Shown piece after piece: positions 8,931 to 16,840 of a DNA stretch of 64,000 bases. Under the pieces are notes generated by a model. The model was given only the letters and a program-made list of their open reading frames with translations, searched no databases and was not told the origin of the DNA. The stretch comes from Homoserinimonas sp. OAct 916 (GTDB lineage: Bacteria > Actinomycetota > Actinomycetes > Actinomycetales > Microbacteriaceae), in NCBI RefSeq assembly GCF_003260275.1, contig NZ_QJHB01000010.1, positions 62,001 through 126,000 of the forward strand. The letters are read 5' to 3'. Position 1 is the first letter of the stretch; every line of letters starts with the position of its first letter. The translations under genes and the position numbers were made by a program.

Positions 8931-9136
8931 TTCGGATGATCACGATTCTCGGCTTCTTTCTCGAAGGAGTATTCGCCCTGATCCTGGTGGCTTGGTCGAG
9001 GCTCAACTCGGCCAGTCTGGCCACGTTCGGCAGTCTTCTGGACCAGGTGATGCGCCGGCGAGCAGCCCGGGTCACCCTGGTCGTGTTCTGGTGGTGGTTG
9101 GCCTGGCACTTCCTGGTCGTACCGCCAGGGGTCTGA
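8927..9136 (+). CDS. Small membrane protein, DUF6186-like
   Basis: 69 residues starting MIRMITILGFFLEG, with two hydrophobic segments (MITILGFFLEGVFALILVAW and VTLVVFWWWLAWHFLVV) separated by a short basic loop (MRRRAARV). ATG 8927 overlaps the upstream TGA by four bases, and a GGAGGAG ribosome-binding site lies inside the upstream gene. Length, two-helix layout and the WWWLAWHFL end match the DUF6186 family. The function is unknown; translational coupling suggests a complex with the upstream six-helix protein. Confidence 0.8.
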   Translation: MIRMITILGFFLEGVFALILVAWSRLNSASLATFGSLLDQVMRRRAARVTLVVFWWWLAWHFLVVPPGV

Positions 9137-9244
9137 GCAGCACGTGCCGGCGTGATTCACCCCTGTGGGGCCGGCGAGCCGGTGGCACGACCCGGTGCTG
9201 ACTAGGCTGAAGCCTGATCCGGCGAGCCAACCCTGGGAGAGCAC

Positions 9245-10282
9245 ATGACGTCACCTGGCCCAACCCTGTTGGAGCGACTCGAGCGCGGCATCGGCGCACC
9301 GTTCGCGCGCGTCGATGCCACCGAGATCTCCGACCTCGTCGCCGACAAGTGGGGATTGCAGCCGACAGCAGTGAGCCGTATCGACACCGAGCGCGACGAC
9401 ACCTTTATCGTTGAGGTCTCCGACACGTCGTTCTTGCTGAAGGTCTCCCACCCCGATGACGACCCGATCGACATCGACCTGCAGTCCGAAGCGATGGCCC
9501 ACGTTCTGGCCCGCGACCCCGCGATCCCTGTGCAACAGATCATCGAGACGGTGCATGGCGGCACCTCCACCCAGAGTCACGGCCGCATTGTTCGCCTGTG
9601 CACCTTCCTTCCGGGCGCACTTCTGAACGACGTCGGCGCGACCACCGGTCAGTTGCAGGCCAGTGGGCGCATGCTCGCACGCCTGACTCGCGCGCTGCAC
9701 GACTTCGAGCATCCGGCCGCCGACCGCTACCTGCCGTGGGACCTGCAACACGTCGACGAGTTCGATGCGCTGTTGCCCCTGGTCGATCCCGAGCGCCAGC
9801 GGCCACTCGAACGGGTTCTCGACCACCTGCGGGCTGAGACACTCCCTGCCCTGAAACTCACCCGGCAGCAGGTCGTGCACAACGACTTCCACGGCGGCAA
9901 CCTCATCGCCGACCCCGGCTCCGAGAAGTTCATCACCGGCATCCTCGATTTCGGCGACACGGTGCGCAGCTACCTGGCCGCCGACCTCGCCGTCGCCATG
10001 TCGTACGCCGACATGTATGCCGTGAATGACAATCCGGATGGCCGGGCGACCGACCCGTGGGCCGCGGCATCCGCGCTGCTGATCGGATACAGCCAGGTAA
10101 TCGGACTCACGGTCGACGAGTTGGGCCTGATCCCTGACCTCGTGCTGGGGCGGCTCGCCCAGCGCATGCTGCTGGCCTCGTGGTGGGGGGCGCACGCCCC
10201 GCAGAACGCCGCGTACACAGGCCGCAATCTGGAGGTCACCTGGCGACAGTTCTGCGATCTGAGCGCCGCGCGGCCCCGGTAG
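9245..10282 (+). CDS. Phosphotransferase, hydroxylysine-kinase-like (APH fold)
   Basis: 345-residue kinase of the aminoglycoside phosphotransferase/choline kinase superfamily. The catalytic loop is VVHNDFHGGNLI (Brenner-type H-x-D....N) and the metal-binding segment is GILDFGDTVRSYLAADLAVA. The combination of ILDFGD and the following RS...DLA...Y resembles eukaryotic hydroxylysine kinase (HYKK/AGPHD1) more than antibiotic kinases. The N-lobe nucleotide-binding region shows FIVEVSDTSFLLKVSHP. ATG 9245 has GGGAGAG upstream. Three genes downstream on the same strand lies an AGXT2L/PHYKPL-like PLP enzyme, which in animals removes the phosphate that HYKK adds. The assignment is by motif resemblance and is not proven. 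Confidence 0.75.
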   Translation: MTSPGPTLLERLERGIGAPFARVDATEISDLVADKWGLQPTAVSRIDTERDDTFIVEVSDTSFLLKVSHPDDDPIDIDLQSEAMAHVLARDPAIPVQQIIETVHGGTSTQSHGRIVRLCTFLPGALLNDVGATTGQLQASGRMLARLTRALHDFEHPAADRYLPWDLQHVDEFDALLPLVDPERQRPLERVLDHLRAETLPALKLTRQQVVHNDFHGGNLIADPGSEKFITGILDFGDTVRSYLAADLAVAMSYADMYAVNDNPDGRATDPWAAASALLIGYSQVIGLTVDELGLIPDLVLGRLAQRMLLASWWGAHAPQNAAYTGRNLEVTWRQFCDLSAARPR

Positions 10283-10295
10283 GCGGCCCCGGTAG
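10270..10295. repeat. 13-bp tandem duplication across a stop codon
   Basis: GCGGCCCCGGTAG occurs twice, head to tail (10270-10282 and 10283-10295). The first copy contains the last codons and TAG stop of the kinase gene. It looks like a replication-slippage duplication that leaves the protein unchanged. Confidence 0.9.
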
Positions 10296-10333
10296 GCGCC
10301 CCCGTCAGGCACGGACCGGTCGCGCCGACCGTG

Positions 10334-11104
10334 TCAGGGTTGCCGCCTGGCCATCACCGTCGGACCAATCTTTGGCGGCGGTGTGCGGGTGCCGGTCACC
10401 AGCCAGCCCACGGCCTCCAGCCCCAGCAGCACCAGTTGCCCGAGAAAGCCCGCCACCATGAAGGGTGCGAGGAACGCGCCGCAGTAGGTCACGACCAGGA
10501 AGGCCATCGCATCGCGCCACCAGACGAGACCAGTAGCAGCAGGCAACGCCAACAGCGCGAGCATCCACAACGGGAACCCACGTTCGGAGCCGCCCCCACC
10601 GATCGCCAGCGCCACAACCGCATACAGCAGCAGCACCCCAATGATCGCGTGCATTGTCATCACGATCGCCTGCCACCGTCGGAACTCCCAGAACTTCTGG
10701 ATGGCGACCGCCGCCCACATGATCCACGATCGGGTCGCCGAGATCGAACTCTCGATCAACGCGATCCGGAACAGGTGATCCGCACCCCTCCGGCGGCCCA
10801 GGCGCGTGGCCGGGTCGCCGTGACGGGCCTCATCGCTCAAGTGGTCGTGCAGCAGTGCGGCGCTGGTCTGCCGCCCGTAGCTGGCGATCAGACCCCAGAG
10901 GACGGTGGGCACCGAGGCCAGGTCGGTCTGGTTGTCTCCGACCGCCGGGCGATCCGGATCATGGGCCGGGATCTGAACGCGTTCTGATTCCGGACGCCCG
11001 ACCTCGAGAAAGCTGATCGGTTCCAGCAGCTGAAAGTGCCGAGGGGCCCTTTGCAACAGGTAGATCCGGTCAAGGGGCTGGCCGTGCTCGTCAAAGAATG
11101 GCAT
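10334..11104 (-). CDS. DUF1353 domain protein with C-terminal membrane helices
   Basis: 256 residues from ATG 11104 (MPFFDEHGQPLDRIYLLQRA). The N-terminal half has the DUF1353 core TDLASVPTVLWGLIASYGR followed by ALLHDHLSDEAR, a family also known from phage proteins of unknown role. The C-terminal half has about four hydrophobic helices (VMTMHAIIGVLLLYAVVAL, LWMLALLALPAATGLVWW, AMAFLVVTYCGAFLAPF, FLGQLVLLGLEAVGWLV). The start lies only 12 bp from the divergent protease start, with no clear ribosome-binding site, so both mRNAs may be leaderless or promoters overlap the opposing gene. An upstream AGGAGGTAGGG is not followed by an in-frame start. Confidence 0.75.
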   Translation of the reverse strand: MPFFDEHGQPLDRIYLLQRAPRHFQLLEPISFLEVGRPESERVQIPAHDPDRPAVGDNQTDLASVPTVLWGLIASYGRQTSAALLHDHLSDEARHGDPATRLGRRRGADHLFRIALIESSISATRSWIMWAAVAIQKFWEFRRWQAIVMTMHAIIGVLLLYAVVALAIGGGGSERGFPLWMLALLALPAATGLVWWRDAMAFLVVTYCGAFLAPFMVAGFLGQLVLLGLEAVGWLVTGTRTPPPKIGPTVMARRQP

Positions 11105-11116
11105 CGTGAGTCCATG

Positions 11117-12193
11117 ATGCCCTGCCAGATCCTTCCGCCCTACCTCCTGGAGAAGATCGCCGCCTGCGAGCGCCCCGAAATGGCGCACGCGGCGACGGCG
11201 GCACGCAGGTCGCTGGTGCACGACGCCCCGTTGCGTCGACTGGGCGACCGCTCGCTGGCCACCGACCAGCCGTCACCGGTGCCACGGATTGCCGACCCTG
11301 CCATGCCTGTCGAATCCGGCCCAGCGCCCACGGTCGACCGAACAGTATCGGATGCCGAGGGGTCCGAAAACCTGCCGGGCAAAATCGTGCGCACCGAAGG
11401 TGGCCCGGTCACCGCCGACAGTGCAGTCACCGAGGCCTATGACGGGCTCGGCGACACCTGGCGCCTGTACTGGGAGGCGTATGGTCGAAACTCGGTCGAC
11501 GGCCGGGGGCTGCCGCTGGATGCGACCGTGCACTACGGGCAGGACTACGACAACGCGTTCTGGAACGGGCGTCGCATGGTTTTCGGCGACGGCGACGGCC
11601 AGTTGTTCAACCGGTTCACGATTTCGCCGAGCGTCGTCGGCCACGAACTCACCCACGGGGTGACCCAGTACACCGCGAACCTGGTCTACCAGGGCCAGTC
11701 GGGCGCCCTGAACGAGTCGGTCTCGGACGTCTTCGGGGCACTGGTCGAACAGTTCGCCAGGGGCCAAAGAGCGAATGAGGCGAGTTGGCTGATCGGCGAG
11801 GGCCTGTTCACCGCGCAGGTGCACGGAGTGGCGCTGCGCTCGATGAAGGCGCCGGGCACCGCGTACGACGACCCGGTGTTGGGCAAGGACCCGCAGCCGG
11901 CAGACATGGCAGGTTTCGTCACAACCGATTCGGATGCTGGCGGCGTACACCTGAACTCGGGCATTCCGAACCATGCGTTCTACCTGGCGGCTAGCACTCT
12001 CGGCGGGTACGCCTGGGAGGCTGCGGGGCAGATCTGGTACGACACCCTCACCGGCGGCCTCGCAGCCACCAGCGACTTCGCCGCCTTCGCACAAGCCACA
12101 GCACGGGCCGCGGAAGCCCGCTTCGGAGGTTCCTCGGCCGAACACGCGGCCGTGCTGGGTGCTTGGAAAACGGTGGGGGTGCTGCCGGGGTGA
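11117..12193 (+). CDS. M4 family metallopeptidase, protealysin-like
   Basis: Zinc metalloprotease of the thermolysin family. The zinc motif HELTH is at about residues 176-180 and the third ligand is Glu200 in LNESVSDVFGAL. The catalytic-His region is DAGGVHLNSGIPNHAFYLAA. There is no signal peptide; instead a short propeptide with the protealysin-type PPYLLEKIA box opens the protein (MPCQILPPYLLEKIA). Protealysins are therefore thought to be made intracellularly and self-processed. The length (358 residues) fits the short-propeptide subgroup. Two adjacent ATGs (11114, 11117) are possible; the second has better spacing to GTGAG. The inhibitor gene follows 20 bp downstream. Confidence 0.93.
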   Translation: MPCQILPPYLLEKIAACERPEMAHAATAARRSLVHDAPLRRLGDRSLATDQPSPVPRIADPAMPVESGPAPTVDRTVSDAEGSENLPGKIVRTEGGPVTADSAVTEAYDGLGDTWRLYWEAYGRNSVDGRGLPLDATVHYGQDYDNAFWNGRRMVFGDGDGQLFNRFTISPSVVGHELTHGVTQYTANLVYQGQSGALNESVSDVFGALVEQFARGQRANEASWLIGEGLFTAQVHGVALRSMKAPGTAYDDPVLGKDPQPADMAGFVTTDSDAGGVHLNSGIPNHAFYLAASTLGGYAWEAAGQIWYDTLTGGLAATSDFAAFAQATARAAEARFGGSSAEHAAVLGAWKTVGVLPG

Positions 12194-12213
12194 GCCGGCA
12201 GTAGCATCACGGT

Positions 12214-12486
12214 ATGAAGGTTTATGTTTCTCGTGTGGGCGGAGTGGCCGGCATCCGGCTCACCTGGCAGGTGCGGGTCGATGACCAGCCCGATGCCGAC
12301 AGTTGGTGGCGGCTGCTCGAGGACCTGCCATGGCAGAGTGCGCCGAGCGGGCCGGTCCAGCCCGACCGATTCTGTTACGAGATCAAGGCGGAGCCGCACG
12401 AGGCGGTCATCGCCGAGAATGAACTCGACGGTCCCTGGCGGGAATTGGTCGACCGTGTTCAGAGGGCCGACACAGATTCGCGCTGA
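12214..12486 (+). CDS. Emfourin-type protealysin inhibitor
   Basis: 90-residue protein beginning MKVYVSRVGGVAGIRLTWQV with a conserved WWRLLEDLPW and the tail DRFCYEIKAEPHEAVIAENE. Emfourins are small cytosolic proteins encoded directly after protealysin-like proteases and inhibit them tightly (established for Serratia). Size, position and sequence style match. The start follows the protease stop by 20 bp, and the TGA overlaps the ATG of the next gene (TGATG), so protease, inhibitor and PLP enzyme form one likely operon. Identification rests on context plus resemblance. Confidence 0.8.
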   Translation: MKVYVSRVGGVAGIRLTWQVRVDDQPDADSWWRLLEDLPWQSAPSGPVQPDRFCYEIKAEPHEAVIAENELDGPWRELVDRVQRADTDSR

Positions 12487-13781
12487 TGGCCGACCCCACC
12501 AGTTACTTCACCGGCGCTCAGCGCAACCTGCTGCCTGAGAAGACCCGAGACCTCATCGGGCGGCGCGAACACGCCCTCGGTTCGGCCTACCGCCTGTTCT
12601 ACGAACAGCCGATCGAGTTCGTGCGCGGTTCAGGGACAAAGCTCTACGATGCCGACGGCGTTGAATACCTTGACGTCTACAACAACGTTCAAAGTGTCGG
12701 CCACGCCCACCCACGGGTCACGGCCGCGATCAGCGACCAGTCCGCCCTGCTGAACACGCACACCCGGTACCTGCACCGCGGCATCGTCGACTATTCGGAG
12801 CAGTTGCTGGCAACCATGCCCGCCGTGCTCGACACCGTGATGTACGCCTGCACCGGCTCCGAGGCCAACGATCTGGCCCTGCGGCTGGCCAAACACGCGA
12901 CCGGCCGCCGCGGCGTCATTGTCACCGCCAACGCGTATCACGGCACCAGCACCGAGGTCGCCGCGATCTCGCCGTCTCTGGGAGGGACGGCCAGCGTCGC
13001 GGACTGGGTGCGGATCGTTCCGGCCCCGTGGGGCGACGGCGTCGGCTGGGCTGATCAGATCAACGACGCGATCGCGTCGCTGGATGCGGCCGGCCACGGG
13101 CTGGCAGCGCTGATAACCGACACCATCTTCTCCTCCGACGGGGTGTTGCCAGGCGGGCCTGCCGGGTTCCTCCGCCCGGCAGTTGATGCAGCGCACGCCG
13201 CCGGCGGCCTGTTCATCGCCGACGAGGTGCAGGCGGGTTTCGGCCGGCTGGGAGCGGGCATGTGGGGGTTTGCCCGGCACGAAGTCGTGCCTGATCTCGT
13301 CACCCTGGGCAAACCGATGGGCAACGGCTACCCGGTCGCCGCCGTCGTTGCGCACAAAGCAATCGTGGATGCGTTCGGGCACGACGTTCGGTACTTCAAC
13401 ACCTTCGGAGGCAGCCCCGTGCAGATTGCTGCCGCACAGGCCACCTTCGATGTGCTGCGCGACGAGGCTCTGATCGACAATGCGCGGCGGGTCGGCGGCT
13501 ACCTCGTCGACGGCATTCTCGAGGTCGCAGGCGGCCACGACGCGAACGTCGCCGTGCGGGGCGCCGGTTTGTTCATCGGTGTCGACCTCTGCACCCCCGC
13601 CGGCGCTCCCGACGGCGACAGGGCGATCGCCGTGGTGAACGAACTGCGGGCCAGACGGGTGTTGATCAGTGCATCAGGGTTGCACAACAATGTGCTGAAG
13701 GTCAGGCCACCGTTGCCGTTCTCGGCCTCCGACGCCGATCGTTTCCTCACCGAGTTGGATGGCGCCCTGTCAGCGGTCTGA
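12486..13781 (+). CDS. Class III PLP-dependent aminotransferase / phospho-lyase (AGXT2L-like)
   Basis: 431-residue fold-type I enzyme. PLP-binding features are the CTGSEANDLALRLA segment, AYHGTSTE, the aspartate of FIADEVQAGFGRLG and the Schiff-base lysine in TLGKPMGNGYP. The segment YNNVQSVGHAHPRV...LLNTHTRYLHRGIVDYSEQL resembles human ETNPPL/PHYKPL, which are phospho-lyases of O-phosphoethanolamine and 5-phosphohydroxylysine rather than true aminotransferases. A plausible substrate is thus a phosphorylated amino alcohol made by the kinase at 9245-10282. An ordinary omega-transaminase role is not excluded. Translation is coupled to the emfourin gene; the end overlaps the convergent M20 gene by 12 bp. 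Confidence 0.88.
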   Translation: MADPTSYFTGAQRNLLPEKTRDLIGRREHALGSAYRLFYEQPIEFVRGSGTKLYDADGVEYLDVYNNVQSVGHAHPRVTAAISDQSALLNTHTRYLHRGIVDYSEQLLATMPAVLDTVMYACTGSEANDLALRLAKHATGRRGVIVTANAYHGTSTEVAAISPSLGGTASVADWVRIVPAPWGDGVGWADQINDAIASLDAAGHGLAALITDTIFSSDGVLPGGPAGFLRPAVDAAHAAGGLFIADEVQAGFGRLGAGMWGFARHEVVPDLVTLGKPMGNGYPVAAVVAHKAIVDAFGHDVRYFNTFGGSPVQIAAAQATFDVLRDEALIDNARRVGGYLVDGILEVAGGHDANVAVRGAGLFIGVDLCTPAGAPDGDRAIAVVNELRARRVLISASGLHNNVLKVRPPLPFSASDADRFLTELDGALSAV

Positions 13782-14957
13782 GCCCAGGTGAGACCAGGCG
13801 AGTTCGGCGAGCGCCGCAGCCTGGTCGGCGAGCACCTCATCGTCGAACAGCACCCGAGGTGAGTGGTTGTATTCCGCGGTCGCCGGGTCGACCTCCGGCG
13901 GGCTGGCCATCAGAAAGATGAACGTGCCCGGCACCTCCTGGAGCACGAACGAGAAGTCCTCCGACCCCATCACCGGTTGTTCTGCACGTTGCACGCGGTT
14001 CTCACCGAACACACCGCGCAGGTGACTGATTGCGGCCTCCGTCTCGACGGCGTGGTTGACGGTGACCGGATATTGAGTGATGAACGTGGTCGTGGCGGTG
14101 CAGCCATGGGCGGCCGCGATCGATTCGACGAAGTCGGGCAGTTCTTCGCGCAACTGTGCATGCGTCGCGGCGGAGAGTGTGCGCACGGTGGCCCCCAGCG
14201 ACGCTCTGTCGGGGATCACGTTGGACGCAGCGCCGGCAGCGAGCTGCGTGACGGTGAGCACAATCGGGTCGAAGACGTCGAACCGACGGGTGACATAGGT
14301 CTGCAGCGCGGTGACCAGCTCGGCCACCACCGGAACCGGATCGCGGGACATCTGCGGTTTCGACCCGTGCCCACCCGCCCCGTGCACGATCACCTGCAGC
14401 TCGTTCGCCCCCGCCATGATGGTGCCGGGTCGAGTGGTGAAGACCCCGCGCGGACCAGGCACGACATGGATCGCGTAGGCTGCTGCGGGTTTCTCACCGC
14501 TGGCGTCCAGCAGCCCCTCGTCGAGCATGACCTTCGCCCCGCCGTCACCCTCTTCGCCCGGTTGGAACATGAACACCACGTTCCCGGCGAGCGATTGCCT
14601 GCGCGCGGCCAGCAGTCGGGCGGCACCGACCAGGCCGGCCACATGCAGGTCGTGCCCGCAGGCATGCATGTTCTGATTGGTGGATGCATACTCGAGGCCG
14701 GTCAACTCGACAACCGGCAACGCGTCCATGTCCCCGCGCAGCAGCACCGTCGGGCCGGGCCGGGCTCCGCGAAGCACGGCGGTGACCGACGTCGTTCCAG
14801 AACCCAGCGTGATCTCCAGCTCGAGTCCGTCGAGCGCATCCAGAACGGCGGCCTGGGTTTCAGGCAACACGAGTCCGACCTCCGGCGCTCCATGCAACAG
14901 GCGCCGGAGGGCGACCAACTCGGGCAGAATTTCGGTGGCCTCGTCTACGAACGTCAT
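13770..14957 (-). CDS. M20 family amidohydrolase (hippurate hydrolase-like)
   Basis: 395-residue metal-dependent amidohydrolase. Metal-ligand motifs are MHACGHDLH (Cys/His pair), FMFQPGEEGDGGAKVMLDEG with catalytic Glu-Glu, YAIHVVPG and the C-terminal MGSEDFSFV. The dimerisation domain has GGHGSKPQMSRDPVP. Such enzymes cleave N-acyl amino acids or indole conjugates; the exact substrate is unknown. ATG 14957 has GAGGATCACC upstream. The FKBP gene lies 50 bp upstream on the same strand, so gdhA-FKBP-M20 could be co-transcribed. Confidence 0.92.
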   Translation of the reverse strand: MTFVDEATEILPELVALRRLLHGAPEVGLVLPETQAAVLDALDGLELEITLGSGTTSVTAVLRGARPGPTVLLRGDMDALPVVELTGLEYASTNQNMHACGHDLHVAGLVGAARLLAARRQSLAGNVVFMFQPGEEGDGGAKVMLDEGLLDASGEKPAAAYAIHVVPGPRGVFTTRPGTIMAGANELQVIVHGAGGHGSKPQMSRDPVPVVAELVTALQTYVTRRFDVFDPIVLTVTQLAAGAASNVIPDRASLGATVRTLSAATHAQLREELPDFVESIAAAHGCTATTTFITQYPVTVNHAVETEAAISHLRGVFGENRVQRAEQPVMGSEDFSFVLQEVPGTFIFLMASPPEVDPATAEYNHSPRVLFDDEVLADQAAALAELAWSHLGSDR

Positions 14958-15007
14958 GGTGATCCTCGCCTCTGGGGCCGGCCCACCGCCGCTGGCGGCC
15001 GGTCAGA

Positions 15008-15376
15008 TCAGCTTACGCCGAGCAGGTCGATCACGAAGATCAAGGTCTTGCCGGAAAGCTGGTGCCCACCGCCGGCGGGACCGTAGGCCAGCTGTGGCGG
15101 GCAGACCAACTTGCGGCGACCACCGACCTTCATGCCGGGGATGCCCTCCTGCCAGCCGGCGATCAAGCTGCGAAGCGGAAAGTTGATCGACTGGCCACGG
15201 CTCCAACTCGAATCGAACTCCTCGCCCGAGGAGTACTCGACACCCAGGTAGTGCACGTCCACCGTGGAACCGGCTTGTGCCTCGGCACCGTCGCCGACCG
15301 TGATGTCGGTGACCTCGAGCTGGTCGGGGGCGGGCCCGGTGGGGGCGTCGATCTCTGGCTTCTGTGAATTAGTCAT
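15008..15376 (-). CDS. FKBP-type peptidyl-prolyl cis-trans isomerase
   Basis: 122-residue single-domain FKBP with VDVHYLGVEYSSGEEFDSSW, FPLRSLIAGWQEGIPGMKVG and LVCPPQLAYG. No signal peptide, so a cytosolic folding helper is expected. A GTG five codons upstream (15391) is in frame, but the ATG gives the usual N-terminus MTNSQKPEID. The gap of 71 bp to gdhA, on the same strand, contains no obvious terminator. Confidence 0.95.
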   Translation of the reverse strand: MTNSQKPEIDAPTGPAPDQLEVTDITVGDGAEAQAGSTVDVHYLGVEYSSGEEFDSSWSRGQSINFPLRSLIAGWQEGIPGMKVGGRRKLVCPPQLAYGPAGGGHQLSGKTLIFVIDLLGVS

Positions 15377-15447
15377 TCGACCATCCAACACGAAAAAGGC
15401 GGCTCGTCAAAGTTGGGCCGGGCTTTCGCAGGCAGAGTGCCCGAATT

Positions 15448-16815
<1,368 letters not shown>

Positions 16816-16840
16816 TCACTCTCTCATTGGGTTTCGCGCT

